A stretch of DNA of 64,000 nt from Paenibacillus dakarensis (lineage in GTDB: Bacteria; Bacillota; Bacilli; Paenibacillales; Paenibacillaceae): contig NZ_CDSE01000047.1 of NCBI RefSeq assembly GCF_001373415.1, forward strand, positions 45,941 to 109,940, in the 5' to 3' direction. Under the pieces are notes generated by a model. That model made no database searches. It had not been told where the DNA came from and saw only the letters and a list, made by a program, of their open reading frames with translations. The position numbers were made by a program, and so were the translations under genes. Every line of letters begins with the position of its first letter. Position 1 is the stretch's first letter. This document shows, in pieces, positions 15,263-24,402 of this stretch.

Positions 15263-16459
15263 TTATTTATCGCTTCCGAACATCAGCGCAAGGACTTTAC
15301 CCGCTGCCTCCCATAAGCTCCCTGTCTTTACTCTGTGATTCATTGCCGTTTTCTCAGACGGACTTGTAAGATGCTCCTCGGGCAAACGGCTGCCTTCAGC
15401 AAATACAGGAACCCGTCCAATCAATTTTCCATCCAAGGACACTTCTATAAACCCTCTTAATCCAAAGCTAAGATCCGGATTCCCCGGCTTTTCCAGCCTA
15501 AGCTTTTTATATACTCGCTCCTCTTCGCCCTTCGCCAGCGCGTAAGAGAATCCTTTACCCGTTACAAGTGAATACCCTTTTAGCTTTTGTCCTTTTGCGA
15601 TAATCTGGCTTAACGGGAAGTGGGCGAAACCATAATCAAGCATATTCGCGTGATCACTCCAGTCGTTTCCATCATTTAAGGTGACCGCCGCAATTTGTTG
15701 TCCATTTCGAGTGGCAGAGCTTACAAGACACCGGAAAGCTTTTTTGGTGTATCCTGTTTTTACTCCATCAGCACCTTCATAAAATCGAAGCATTTTATTT
15801 TTGTTGTCCCATTTGTAATCCCACTTCTCATTCGGGTTAGGCGCTTTTTTAACAGGGGTTTTTACAATTTCCTTAAATACAGGATTCTTAAGGGCATATG
15901 CCGTTAACTTTGCTAAATCATTAGCTGAAGAGTAGTGATCATCGTGATCCAAACCGTGCGGATTCATGAAATGAGAGTTGCTAAGCCCCAAAACAGCTGC
16001 TTTTTCATTCATCATGTGCACAAATCCTTCTTCTGAACCGCCTACATGCTCTGCAATTGCAGAAGCGGCATCATTACCTGAACGAAGCATGAGACCGTAT
16101 AACAAGTTCTCCAGTGACATTTCCTCGCCCAGCTTCAAGAACAAGGAGGATCCCTCTTTGGCAAAAGAGTTTTTCGTTATTTTGACTGAGTCCTTCAGAT
16201 TTCCGCGTTCGATCGCAACGATAGCTGTCATGATTTTCGTTAAGCTTGCAATTCTCATTCGCTCATCCCCTCGCTTGCTATAGAGGAGCCTGCCTGAAGT
16301 AACATCGATTACAGCTGCAGCCTGGGCATGATGTTCAGGACCATTAAGTACGTTTTTTTCATATTCTGCCTGAGCAGGCGATCCGCTGTGCAGAAGGAAT
16401 ATCAAGGTTGTAAAGCATATAAACATGGATCTTTTTGTAAAACCCTTCAATCGATTCAT
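15263..16459 (-). CDS. dacB: D-alanyl-D-alanine carboxypeptidase (spore, DacB type)
   Basis: This penicillin-binding protein 5* type enzyme trims D-alanine from peptide stems and so sets cross-linking in spore cortex. After a signal peptide (about 1-33, ending SPAQA), the S11 peptidase triad is SLTK (SxxK), SGN (SxN) and KTG. A C-terminal beta domain follows. The ATG at 16459 has GGAGG nine bases upstream, giving 398 residues. A good sigma E promoter lies just upstream. With spmA and spmB it forms the same mother-cell operon as in B. subtilis. Confidence 0.93.
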   Translation of the reverse strand: MNRLKGFTKRSMFICFTTLIFLLHSGSPAQAEYEKNVLNGPEHHAQAAAVIDVTSGRLLYSKRGDERMRIASLTKIMTAIVAIERGNLKDSVKITKNSFAKEGSSLFLKLGEEMSLENLLYGLMLRSGNDAASAIAEHVGGSEEGFVHMMNEKAAVLGLSNSHFMNPHGLDHDDHYSSANDLAKLTAYALKNPVFKEIVKTPVKKAPNPNEKWDYKWDNKNKMLRFYEGADGVKTGYTKKAFRCLVSSATRNGQQIAAVTLNDGNDWSDHANMLDYGFAHFPLSQIIAKGQKLKGYSLVTGKGFSYALAKGEEERVYKKLRLEKPGNPDLSFGLRGFIEVSLDGKLIGRVPVFAEGSRLPEEHLTSPSEKTAMNHRVKTGSLWEAAGKVLALMFGSDK

Positions 16460-16493
16460 GGATTCTAGCCTCCGCTGATCAAAATCTTGTACA

Positions 16494-16523
16494 AGTATAT
16501 GCTGAAAAGGTTCAGGGTATGTC
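16494..16523 (-). promoter_or_regulatory. Candidate sigma E promoter of dacB-spmA-spmB
   Basis: On the minus strand GACATA (16523-16518), a 16-base spacer and CATATACT (16501-16494) match the sigma E pattern (ATA, 16 bases, CATAnnnT). The known mother-cell expression of dacB supports it. Confidence 0.7.
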
Positions 16524-16551
16524 CATCTTCCCACCGAAATGCCATATTAAC

Positions 16552-16586
16552 AAAAGATCCCTTTCCGGGGAGTCCGAAAGGGATCT
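16552..16586 (-). terminator. Terminator of ytfJ
   Basis: AGATCCCTTTC pairs with GAAAGGGATCT around a ten-base loop; on the minus strand it is followed by TTTTGTT. Confidence 0.85.
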
Positions 16587-16596
16587 GGCTGACAGA

Positions 16597-17100
16597 CTAT
16601 TGATTTTGCTGCTTTCCATTTTGGCTGGAGTTAGAGTTCCCTGTCCCACCCGTTCCGCTGGTTCCACCACTTCCACCATTTCCGCCTGATCCGCCACTTC
16701 CGTTTTGAAACATGTTTTGGATTTGCTCGAGCAAGTAAGGTGTCGAATCAATGATTCGTTCGAACAAATGTGTCTGATTGTCAAGCGGAACGATATGAAC
16801 TCCTTCTTTCCCGACGACAAGAAAAGCAATCGGTCTGATGGATACGCCTCCGCCGCTGCCCCCTCCGAAAGGAAGGGAGCTTTGATTATTGTTCTGATTG
16901 TCTCCCCCACGGCCATTACTGAGAGCCGCATTATAATCACTTCCGCCTGCAGCGAAACCGAAAGCGACTTTACTGATCGGTAGTATGACGGTGCCGTCCG
17001 GGGTATTTACAGGATCTCCAACAATGGTGTTTACATCGACCATCGCTTTAATATTTTCCATCGCGGTTTGCATTAACCCTTGAATAGGGTGATCTGACAT
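16597..17100 (-). CDS. ytfJ: GerW family sporulation protein YtfJ
   Basis: GerW/YtfJ proteins are made in the forespore and are needed for full germination in some species. The 167-residue protein begins HPIQGLMQTAMENIKAMVDV, then PDGTVILPISKVAFGFAAGG, and has a GGGSGGGVSIRPIAFLVVGK block, all typical of the family. The C-terminal 40 residues are a Gly/Ser/Asn/Gln-rich low-complexity tail. It lies 122 bases downstream of the DUF2953 gene, its usual partner (ytfI-ytfJ in B. subtilis), and ends at its own terminator. Confidence 0.92.
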   Translation of the reverse strand: MSDHPIQGLMQTAMENIKAMVDVNTIVGDPVNTPDGTVILPISKVAFGFAAGGSDYNAALSNGRGGDNQNNNQSSLPFGGGSGGGVSIRPIAFLVVGKEGVHIVPLDNQTHLFERIIDSTPYLLEQIQNMFQNGSGGSGGNGGSGGTSGTGGTGNSNSSQNGKQQNQ

Positions 17101-17222
17101 GATGACTCCTCCTCTGGTGTTTATATAATAAAGAGCATTCCTGCACTATCGTCAGTTTGCTCGGAAGGAACGAGTTATATGTATTCATCTGAGTTCTGAT
17201 CGAAAACTTTAAACAGATTAGT

Positions 17223-17909
17223 TCACTGCACCCTGAACATAACTTTGCGCCAGGTTTTAAGACCTCCCTTTGATCTTAAAATTCGAACCATAAGAATAAG
17301 ACCTGCATATAAAGCCCTACCGAAGTTCATCTGTATTTCAAAACTCATATCGGAGGACAATTGCGGTGGTCCGGTAAAATCCGGCCTTACTTGCAATTGA
17401 GGAATGTCTGTCAACCTCAGGTAGAAAGAAAGCATCCCGAAAATCGTATGCTTGACTCCCCATACCATTCCCGCTGCTGCAGCGGTTTCAGCTGCATTAT
17501 CAAGTGCAATAGAGGTCTCCCAGCGGGACTTGGACATTTCCATAATGGACATTGTATTTATCATCCATTCTTTAAGACCATTTGTAGCCCGAAATAATAA
17601 CTTCATATCGCTGAACTGAAGCGCCCTCTTGTTCACCGGATTCTCTTCTGAATCTTCATAACTCTCCTCTGATTTCTCAGATGTGAGCAGCATCCTCACA
17701 AGTCGAATACCCGTATCTATAACGTTAAAAGGAAATTCATACTTCACATTTACCAGCCCAAATAACATTTTTCCTTCCACATTCAATTTGTATTCTGTGC
17801 CACGAAGAACGAGATGCATTCGCATCGTAATGGTGGACGCCATCACAATAATCAGCAGAAATACGAATATTACCAGCGCCAATAACCAAAGAAAAATCCA
17901 CATCCCCAC
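17223..17909 (-). CDS. DUF2953 domain protein (YtfI-like)
   Basis: This 228-residue protein has a strong N-terminal membrane helix (about 4-26) and a hydrophilic domain after it. The domain includes LNVEGKMLFGLVNVKYEFPF and a C-terminal SFEIQMNFGRALYAGLILMVRIL stretch that may be a re-entrant or second membrane segment. DUF2953 proteins accompany gerW/ytfJ in many spore-formers; their biochemical role is unknown. A sporulation role is inferred from position only. Confidence 0.85.
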   Translation of the reverse strand: MGMWIFLWLLALVIFVFLLIIVMASTITMRMHLVLRGTEYKLNVEGKMLFGLVNVKYEFPFNVIDTGIRLVRMLLTSEKSEESYEDSEENPVNKRALQFSDMKLLFRATNGLKEWMINTMSIMEMSKSRWETSIALDNAAETAAAAGMVWGVKHTIFGMLSFYLRLTDIPQLQVRPDFTGPPQLSSDMSFEIQMNFGRALYAGLILMVRILRSKGGLKTWRKVMFRVQ

Positions 17910-17991
17910 ACTTTTACCTCCAAAACGTTATAGAACAACTATCTGGCTTAGTATGGCAATTCATCCGGTAAAAAATGCGAAAAAGTGCAGA

Positions 17992-18030
17992 AAACAAGAA
18001 GAAGCCCGGGAAATCCCCAGGCTTCTTCTC
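17992..18030 (-). terminator. Terminator of scpA-scpB
   Basis: GAAGAAGCCCGGG pairs with CCCAGGCTTCTTC (one mismatch) with a short loop, followed on the minus strand by TTGTTTTC. Confidence 0.85.
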
Positions 18031-18038
18031 TTATATGC

Positions 18039-18641
18039 TTAATTCACATCATCAAACGTCATCTGCTTATTATCCAGCTTATCAAACAGCATTTGTGTTT
18101 CTTCCTCCAAGCTGTCGACATCTGCTTCAAATTGGGAAGGCTCAGGCAGATCACGGATGTTCGCTAATCCAAAATAGTCCAAAAACGATTTGGTTGTTCC
18201 GTACAGAATAGGTCTCCCGATCGCTTCAGCCCGCCCTACTTCTTCAATAAGTCCCTTATTCGTTAAGGTATGAATCGCCCGCTCCGCCTTCACACCGCGT
18301 ATTTCTTCGATCTCAACACGAGTGATCGGCTGCCGGTAAGCAACAATAGACAGCGTCTCAAGTGCAGCCTGAGATAGAGAAGAACGTGATGGAGAATAGG
18401 CAAGCCGTTCAAAATAAGGTGCATGCTCAGGTAATGTTGCCAATTTGTAGCTGCCCGCTATTTGAATAATTTGAATCCCCCGATGTTCCTGTTCACAGTT
18501 TTTCTTCATCTCGTTCAGAGCATCAACAACGATATCTGCCGGCTGTTCGGTGATTTCTGTCAACTGTTTAACCGACAAGCCCTCCTCGCCAGATAAGAAT
18601 AACAGTCCCTCAATAATCGATTTCAGCGCCGGAAAATCCAT
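18039..18641 (-). CDS. scpB: Segregation and condensation protein B
   Basis: ScpB is the winged-helix (kite) subunit of the SMC-ScpAB condensin, needed for chromosome segregation. The 200-residue protein contains LEGLL-like N-terminal helices, ALETLSIVAYRQPITRVEIEEIRG and GRPILYGTTKSFLDYFGL, which are family hallmarks. The C-terminus is acidic. The ATG at 18641 is preferred; a TTG one codon earlier is possible. The gene starts inside the end of scpA (overlap about 32 bases). Confidence 0.95.
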   Translation of the reverse strand: MDFPALKSIIEGLLFLSGEEGLSVKQLTEITEQPADIVVDALNEMKKNCEQEHRGIQIIQIAGSYKLATLPEHAPYFERLAYSPSRSSLSQAALETLSIVAYRQPITRVEIEEIRGVKAERAIHTLTNKGLIEEVGRAEAIGRPILYGTTKSFLDYFGLANIRDLPEPSQFEADVDSLEEETQMLFDKLDNKQMTFDDVN

Positions 18642-19401
18642 CAAACTTTATTTCCCCTCTCCACTCCATAACGATGTCATCAAACAGTTTTTCTTGAAAA
18701 CACCATATTTGTTTCATTTTCATCAATTCCAGAATCGCCAAAAAAGTAACGACAATTTCATGCCTTACCATCTCTTCATGCAGTAATTTAGAGAACATTA
18801 CTCTTCCGCCAGGACCAGCGCTTTCCAGCGTTTGTACCACCTGATTAATCCGGTCCTTTACCGATATTTCATCCCTTTGTATACGGGCATATGAAGTTCG
18901 CTTGACCGCTCTGCTGAGCGCCTTTTGAAAGGCGGCAATAAGATCAGATGTATGCAATCCCTCTACCGGATTTTCTTCTGTCACTGGCATGAATGGTGTC
19001 AAGTCTTCCGGCTCTTTCGAATAAATCAGACTGCGCTCCCATTCACGTTCATGAAGATGCTCAGCAATTCCTTTGAACTTTTTGTACTCAATCAGCCTCT
19101 GAATGAGTTCCTCTCTTGGATCAATTTCATCTTCTTCATAAAAATCAAACTCGTCCATGTCAATAACCGGAGGCTTAGGCAGTAAAAGTTTACTCTTAAT
19201 AGAAAGCAGCGTGGCAGCCATCACCAAAAATTCACTGGTAATTTCCAGCTCCAACTCCTGCATGCTGTGTAGATAAGCCATATACTGATCGGTAATTTCA
19301 CTGACGGGGATATCCTGGATGTCGATTTCCGCTTTATCAATGAGATGAAGCAACAAGTCCAGCGGTCCTTCAAACGTCTCCAGCTTGTATAGTACGGTCA
19401 C
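18610..19401 (-). CDS. scpA: Segregation and condensation protein A
   Basis: ScpA is the kleisin that bridges the SMC heads. It begins VTVLYKLETFEGPLDLLLHL, the classical ScpA N-terminus, and LVMAATLLSIKSKLLLP follows. An acidic linker leads to a C-terminal winged helix (about 190-263, with VVTFLAILELMK). The GTG at 19401 has GGGAGG seven bases upstream; the ATG at 19419 would overlap that site. Length 263 residues. Confidence 0.95.
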   Translation of the reverse strand: MTVLYKLETFEGPLDLLLHLIDKAEIDIQDIPVSEITDQYMAYLHSMQELELEITSEFLVMAATLLSIKSKLLLPKPPVIDMDEFDFYEEDEIDPREELIQRLIEYKKFKGIAEHLHEREWERSLIYSKEPEDLTPFMPVTEENPVEGLHTSDLIAAFQKALSRAVKRTSYARIQRDEISVKDRINQVVQTLESAGPGGRVMFSKLLHEEMVRHEIVVTFLAILELMKMKQIWCFQEKLFDDIVMEWRGEIKFDGFSGAEIDY

Positions 19402-19434
19402 GGTGAATCCTCCCGCCATAAAAAAATAAAATGC

Positions 19435-19506
19435 AGTACTCTCTTAGAAACGTGTTTCATCGTCATAATATCAACGATATTCGCTTCATAAAGAAAAAAG
19501 AGTACT
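19435..19506. repeat. Inverted repeat upstream of scpA
   Basis: AGTACTCT (19435-19442) and AGAGTACT (19499-19506) are exact reverse complements 56 bases apart, with a small AATATC/GATATT hairpin inside. The region separates ribH from scpA. A weak terminator or regulatory fold is possible. Confidence 0.35.
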
Positions 19507-19520
19507 ACATTAAATAAGCA

Positions 19521-19988
19521 CTATTTTAGCTGTTTCGTCAAGTTCGCCATTTCAATCGCTGCCATGGCTGAATCCCAGCCCTTGTTACCTGCCTTTGTTC
19601 CTGCCCGTTCAATCGCCTGCTCGATATTTTCTGTCGTCACTACACCAAAAATGGTAGGCACCCCGGTTTTAAGACTAATCGCCGAAACTCCTTTAGCAAC
19701 TTCATTACATACATAGTCATAATGAGTCGTTGAGCCTCGGATTACGGTACCCAGAGTAATAACAGCATCATACTTCCCGCTCTCAGCCATTTTTTGGGCA
19801 ATCAGTGGAATTTCAAATGCTCCCGGTACCCATGCAACATCTACCTCCTCATCCTGAACCCCGTGGCGCTTCAGTGCATCGAGGGCCCCTCCGAGCAGCT
19901 TGCTTGTAATAAACTCATTGAATCGTCCTACAACCACTCCATATTTTAACCCTTCAGATACGAGATTTCCTTCAAAATATTGTGCCAT
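19521..19988 (-). CDS. ribH: 6,7-dimethyl-8-ribityllumazine synthase
   Basis: RibH joins 3,4-dihydroxy-2-butanone 4-phosphate with the pyrimidine intermediate to make lumazine, the direct riboflavin precursor. Typical blocks are [45 protein letters not shown] (catalytic His) and [19 protein letters not shown]. The start at 19988 (155 residues, [10 protein letters not shown]) matches family length; an upstream in-frame start runs through the ribosome site. Last gene of the rib operon. Confidence 0.97.
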   Translation of the reverse strand: MAQYFEGNLVSEGLKYGVVVGRFNEFITSKLLGGALDALKRHGVQDEEVDVAWVPGAFEIPLIAQKMAESGKYDAVITLGTVIRGSTTHYDYVCNEVAKGVSAISLKTGVPTIFGVVTTENIEQAIERAGTKAGNKGWDSAMAAIEMANLTKQLK

Positions 19989-20049
19989 CTTTTCATCAAC
20001 CTTTCTCTTCAAATAAATAGATTTATAATAGTATTTCTAAAATCTCTTA

Positions 20050-21294
20050 CTATAACTTTACATTATGTTCGTTCTGTTCGAGATCATCGAATCTTAGTAA
20101 ATGCCCGAGCTTAGCCTGCTTCGTATGAAGATAACCGGTATTATCCTCATTCTCTTTCATTTGGATCGGAACACGTTCAACCACTTCAAGCCCGTACCCT
20201 TCTAGCCCCTTGATTTTGCGAGGATTGTTAGTCAGCAGTCGAATTTGGCGAATGCCAAGATCTTTTAAAATCTGGGCTCCTATTCCATAGTCTCTTAAAT
20301 CAGCCGGAAATCCCAGCTTTAGATTCGCATCAACCGTATCTAATCCCTCTTCTTGAAGCTTGTAGGCCTTCAGCTTATTAATAAGACCAATTCCGCGTCC
20401 TTCCTGTCTCATATACAGCAGGACCCCTTCACCTTCTTCTTGAATCTGACGAAGAGCCGCTTCGAACTGAGGACCACAATCGCACCGGTGGGAATGAAAG
20501 ACATCACCCGTTAGGCATTCCGAATGGACACGGACCAACACAGGCTTATCCCCGGTGATCGTCCCTTTTACAAGAGCAATATGCTCCTTGCTATCCACTT
20601 CATTCGTATAAGCTACAGCCTGAAATTCGCCATAATCGGTCGGCATACGTACCGAAACTTCACGGTGGACCAGCTTTTCCTTTTCGTTACGATAATGAAT
20701 TAAATCTTTGATGCTTATTAGCTTCATGTCATGATCATGAGCGATTTGGACAAGCTCCGGTAGACGGGCCATTGATCCATCTTCCTTCATAATCTCACAT
20801 ATCACCCCAGCCGGATAAGAACCGCATAGACGGGCCAGATCTACAGCAGCCTCGGTATGGCCAGCCCGGCGAAGAACCCCGCCATCCTTTGCAATAAGCG
20901 GAAACATATGACCAGGTCTTCGGAAATCTGTCGGTGCTGCCTGCGAATCAATTAGTCCTTGAACAGTAAGTGACCGCTCAAAGGCTGAAATGCCGGTGGT
21001 CGTATCTTTATGATCGATGGATACGGTAAAAGCTGTTCCATGATTATCTGTGTTTTGAGATACCATCGGCTTCAGATCCAGCTGAAGCGCTCTTTCTTGT
21101 GTAATAGGCAAACATACTAAACCTCTTCCTTCGGTCACCATAAAATTAATAACTTCAGGAGTCGCTTTTTCAGCAAGAGCGATAAAATCCCCTTCGTTCT
21201 CACGGTCCTCATCATCAACGACAATGACAACCTTTCCTTGAGTTAAATCCTCTAATGCTTCTTCAATTCGGCTGAACTTGAACCCATTCTCCAT
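20050..21294 (-). CDS. ribBA: Bifunctional DHBP synthase / GTP cyclohydrolase II
   Basis: The protein fuses the two entry enzymes of riboflavin synthesis. The N-terminal RibB half (about 1-200) makes 3,4-dihydroxy-2-butanone 4-phosphate; [22 protein letters not shown] and [12 protein letters not shown] carry its active site. The C-terminal RibA half (about 205-414) opens GTP; the zinc cysteines are in [15 protein letters not shown], with RQEGRGIGL and RLLTNNPRK following. The ATG at 21294 has GAGGAGG seven bases upstream. Length 414 residues. Confidence 0.97.
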   Translation of the reverse strand: MENGFKFSRIEEALEDLTQGKVVIVVDDEDRENEGDFIALAEKATPEVINFMVTEGRGLVCLPITQERALQLDLKPMVSQNTDNHGTAFTVSIDHKDTTTGISAFERSLTVQGLIDSQAAPTDFRRPGHMFPLIAKDGGVLRRAGHTEAAVDLARLCGSYPAGVICEIMKEDGSMARLPELVQIAHDHDMKLISIKDLIHYRNEKEKLVHREVSVRMPTDYGEFQAVAYTNEVDSKEHIALVKGTITGDKPVLVRVHSECLTGDVFHSHRCDCGPQFEAALRQIQEEGEGVLLYMRQEGRGIGLINKLKAYKLQEEGLDTVDANLKLGFPADLRDYGIGAQILKDLGIRQIRLLTNNPRKIKGLEGYGLEVVERVPIQMKENEDNTGYLHTKQAKLGHLLRFDDLEQNEHNVKL

Positions 21295-21335
21295 ATGGCA
21301 TCCTCCTCTGTTCTTCATGGAGTTCTATCAATGTG

Positions 21336-22001
21336 TTATGCAAAACCATGTCTGGCCAGATAATCATGGCTAATATTGCTGTCTGCTCTGTTCGAGGCCT
21401 TACTTGGCGAACTGAAATGCAGCAGATGCTCCACATATTTGCCGAGAATATCGCATTCGATGTTTACCGTATCGCCCTTAGTTTTGAACGCAAGGACCGT
21501 CTCTGCAAGCGTATGTGGAATAATCGAAACGGTAAAAGAAGTCTCCAATACTTCAACCACAGTTAGACTAATTCCGTCCAGGGTAACTGATCCTTTTGGA
21601 ATAATAAATTTAAACATGTCCTGGCTAGTAGGCGTAATCTCAAACACAACTGCATTTAGATCCTTGCGGAGACTTCGTATTACACCTGTACCATCAACAT
21701 GCCCCTGAACAATATGCCCTCCGAACCTTGCTCCGGCAGCCATGGCCCGCTCCAGATTCACCTTACTTCGCCCTTGCAGACTATTTAAATTGGTGCTTCG
21801 ATAAGTCTCAGGCATCACATCTACCGTGAACTGATTCTTCTCCATCGTTGTCACGGTTAGACATACACCGTTCACGGCAACACTATCACCCAGCTTTAAA
21901 TCATCCATAATGCGAGAAGCAGATATACTGAGCACCATGGCCTCACCGCTGCGGCTAATACGGCTTATTTCCCCGATTTCTTCCACGAGTCCTGTGAACA
22001 T
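21336..22001 (-). CDS. ribE: Riboflavin synthase alpha subunit
   Basis: This enzyme dismutates two lumazine molecules to riboflavin. It starts MFTGLVEEIGEI, the family hallmark, and has two tandem lumazine-binding repeats (GDSVAVNGVCLTV in the first; GSVTLDGISLTV in the second). GAGGAGG lies just before the ATG at 22001. Length 221 residues, with a divergent C-terminal tail of about 20 residues. Confidence 0.96.
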   Translation of the reverse strand: MFTGLVEEIGEISRISRSGEAMVLSISASRIMDDLKLGDSVAVNGVCLTVTTMEKNQFTVDVMPETYRSTNLNSLQGRSKVNLERAMAAGARFGGHIVQGHVDGTGVIRSLRKDLNAVVFEITPTSQDMFKFIIPKGSVTLDGISLTVVEVLETSFTVSIIPHTLAETVLAFKTKGDTVNIECDILGKYVEHLLHFSSPSKASNRADSNISHDYLARHGFA

Positions 22002-22048
22002 ATGAAACCTCCTCTCAGGCAAAATATAATATGGAACTATAAGATCAG

Positions 22049-23173
22049 TTATGTACTAACTGTATCTGCCCAAATGGGATTACCGCTGACGCATACATTG
22101 TCATCAACCTGTTCGATCTCCAGATTCTTCAAAGTGACAGCATCACTCATTAGCTCTACACCGCTAAACATGAAGTTCGAAGGTGCCTTAAGACCACCTG
22201 CGATTTTGGGCGCTATAAAAAGAACGATACGATCTACAAGCCTTGCCTCCAGCATAGATCCATTCAGCCTTCCCCCGCCCTCCACAAGAATCGAACTAAT
22301 CTCTCTTTTTCCTAACAAGGTCATAGCAAGGGGCAGATCAACCTGAGGACCTTCCCCGCAAGGGATTACTTCAACCCCTCTCTCCTCCAGCATGGATCGT
22401 TTATCCGGCGGCGCAAGTGCAGTTGTCAGAATAATCACCGGAGCTGCCTCGTCATTAAGCATCCTGCTGTGCAACGGAATTCTCAGCTCGGAATCCACTA
22501 CAATACGAATCGGATTTAAGGCTTGCACCGGCAAGCGGGTTGTAAGCTTCGGATCATCTGCAATGACAGTTGATACACCAACCATGATTGCTTGATGCTG
22601 ATGCCGGAGCATGTGAGTTCTTGCTCTTGCTGCTTCATTGGATATCCACTTGCTATCACCGGAATTTGTTGCGATTTTTCCATCCAGTGTACTTGCTGTC
22701 TTTAAGGTGACGTATGGTTTAGCAGTTGTAATAAATTTCGTAAACGGCTCGTTAAGCTTAACTGCATGCTCTCTCAGAATTCCTGTATCCACCTGTATGC
22801 CTGCTGCGCGAAGCTTTTCAATGCCTCTGCCGGATACAAGAGGATTGGGGTCTTCCGCAGCAATAACAACCCGCTTAACACCCTCCGCTATTAACCGCTC
22901 ACTGCAAGGAGGTGTCTTTCCATAATGACTGCATGGTTCAAGCGTAATATATACCGTGCTTCCAGCAGCTTTCGGTCCAGCCATTTGAAGTGCATGAATT
23001 TCAGCATGAGGCGTTCCCCTTTCAAGGTGTGCTCCCATTCCCGCTATCATACCATCCTTAACAACAACACAGCCTACAACAGGATTGACTCCTGTCTGAC
23101 CTGTCGCGCGAGCCGCCATTTCCAGTGCAAGATTCATATAAAATTCATCATTCAATATTTCCATGCCCTGCAA
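22049..23173 (-). CDS. ribD: Bifunctional riboflavin deaminase/reductase RibD
   Basis: RibD deaminates then reduces the pyrimidine intermediate. The N-terminal deaminase (about 1-150) has the zinc motif HAEIHAL with LEPCSHYGKTPPC. The C-terminal reductase (about 150-374) has TLKTASTLDGKIAT, SKWISNEAAR and ILVEGGGRLNGS. The start may be the TTG at 23173, with GAGG eight bases upstream, or the ATG at 23164. First gene of the rib operon, downstream of the FMN riboswitch. Confidence 0.95.
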   Translation of the reverse strand: MQGMEILNDEFYMNLALEMAARATGQTGVNPVVGCVVVKDGMIAGMGAHLERGTPHAEIHALQMAGPKAAGSTVYITLEPCSHYGKTPPCSERLIAEGVKRVVIAAEDPNPLVSGRGIEKLRAAGIQVDTGILREHAVKLNEPFTKFITTAKPYVTLKTASTLDGKIATNSGDSKWISNEAARARTHMLRHQHQAIMVGVSTVIADDPKLTTRLPVQALNPIRIVVDSELRIPLHSRMLNDEAAPVIILTTALAPPDKRSMLEERGVEVIPCGEGPQVDLPLAMTLLGKREISSILVEGGGRLNGSMLEARLVDRIVLFIAPKIAGGLKAPSNFMFSGVELMSDAVTLKNLEIEQVDDNVCVSGNPIWADTVST

Positions 23174-23242
23174 CCACTTCCCCTCCCCATACTTATGAGT
23201 TCAACTCGTGTGTGACCAGGCGGAGTTCTCTCTGTACAGCAT

Positions 23243-23285
23243 AAAAAAGCCCTGCTCGGATCATTGGCATCCAAACAGGGCGGCT
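23243..23285 (-). terminator. Terminator of the FMN riboswitch
   Basis: On the minus strand GCCCTGTTTGGAT pairs with ATCCGAGCAGGGC, followed by six T. It lies between the aptamer and ribD and is the likely expression platform. Confidence 0.9.
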
Positions 23286-23470
23286 TATAGGGAGAAATGA
23301 ATATAGAAGATAGATGGAAACAAGCAAGACATATCCGTGTGCATTCAAAGAAACACAAACCTAGGCGTAACGAAAACAACTGCCTAAATTGCTGTGATTA
23401 CTTTGTGAAAAACCGAACATATCAAAAAATGCTGTTTCGACCCTACGTATCTATTAAAAATATACGTCTT

Positions 23471-23638
23471 CTCTCCTTCTCCCATCCAGACTATACTGTC
23501 GGTCCCGGATTCACACCAGGTCCACCGAATATACGAAAAACATATCCGGGTCACGGACTAAGTCCGCAATGAACAACTGTTTCAGCTCATTCATTACTTC
23601 CATCACCGCCGGTAGGGAATTTCACCCTGCCCCGAAGG
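23471..23638 (-). promoter_or_regulatory. FMN riboswitch (RFN element)
   Basis: On the minus strand the conserved parts appear in order: CTTCGGGGCAGGGTGAAATT, CCCTACCGGCGGTGAT, GGACCTGGTGTGAATCCGG, GACAGTATAGTCTGGATGGG and AGAAGGAG. FMN binding would favour the terminator at 23243-23285 and shut off the rib operon. The aptamer and terminator are about 185 bases apart; I see no gene in that stretch. Confidence 0.96.
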
Positions 23639-23736
23639 ATAAAACTGTATTAAGTTAATCGCATTTTATCATTAATAACTCGAAAAGAAAACAGCAAAGT
23701 ATCGGTACTATTATCCAACTTCTTAAATCTTGCGAT

Positions 23737-23777
23737 TAAAAAGCCCCTCTCAAGGAGTAGATCCTTTCAAGGGGCCT
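23737..23777 (-). terminator. Terminator of ppiB
   Basis: An imperfect stem, GGCCCCTTGAAAGG against CCTTGAGAGGGGCT, is followed on the minus strand by TTTTTAATC. Confidence 0.85.
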
Positions 23778-23792
23778 CATTATTCTTAAATC

Positions 23793-24227
23793 CTACTCTT
23801 CCCAGACTTTAACTTCTTTCATTTTGTCGCCTGGTCTAACATTGTCCACTAACTCCATACCTTTGGTTACTTTACCGAAAACGGTATGTACCCCATTCAG
23901 ATGTGGCTGCGGTTCATACACGATAAAGAACTGGCTGCCACCCGTATCCTTGCCTGCATGAGCCATAGAGAGCACGCCGCGCTCGTGTTTCGTTGTATTC
24001 GTAGCAGTTTCGCATTTGATCGTGTAACCAGGACCGCCTGTTCCATTGCCTACCGGGCATCCGCCTTGTGCTACGAAGCCTGGGATAACACGGTGAAAGC
24101 TAAGCCCGTTATAAAAACCGCTGTTAGCCAATTTCTCAAAGTTGGCTACCGTATTCGGTGCTTCTTCTGTTAAAAATTCGATTTCTACAATACCGCCGTT
24201 TTCTAATTCAATTGTACCTTTTTTCAT
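23793..24227 (-). CDS. ppiB: Peptidyl-prolyl cis-trans isomerase (cyclophilin)
   Basis: This is a small cytoplasmic cyclophilin that speeds proline isomerisation during folding. The 144 residues contain [13 protein letters not shown] (catalytic Arg), GVLSMAH, GSQFFI and HTVFGKV, the active-site surface of the family. No signal peptide is present. It stands alone between lysA and the rib leader, with its own terminator. Confidence 0.96.
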   Translation of the reverse strand: MKKGTIELENGGIVEIEFLTEEAPNTVANFEKLANSGFYNGLSFHRVIPGFVAQGGCPVGNGTGGPGYTIKCETATNTTKHERGVLSMAHAGKDTGGSQFFIVYEPQPHLNGVHTVFGKVTKGMELVDNVRPGDKMKEVKVWEE

Positions 24228-24344
24228 CTCTCTTCACTTCCCTTAGTAGATTAATCGACTGCATCGTCTAATCAATTACATTTCCATGTCTTGATCACGT
24301 TCCCATTGTATCTCAAATCGAACATCCCATGCAAACATAGAGCA

Positions 24345-24392
24345 ATAAAAAAGGATCATGACCATATACCGAAGCATAAGCATGATCCTTCA
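24345..24392 (-). terminator. Terminator of lysA
   Basis: AAGGATCATG (24351-24360) pairs with CATGATCCTT (24381-24390), followed by six T on the minus strand. Confidence 0.9.
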
Positions 24393-24402
24393 TTTATTCG
24401 AA

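Noticed and set aside
17101..17222. Sigma F promoter before ytfJ
   Set aside because: CATA-16-AGCAAACTGA gave too few matches to the consensus to report.
23297..23572. 91-residue plus-strand frame across the rib leader
   Set aside because: It overlaps the conserved FMN riboswitch, which accounts for the sequence.
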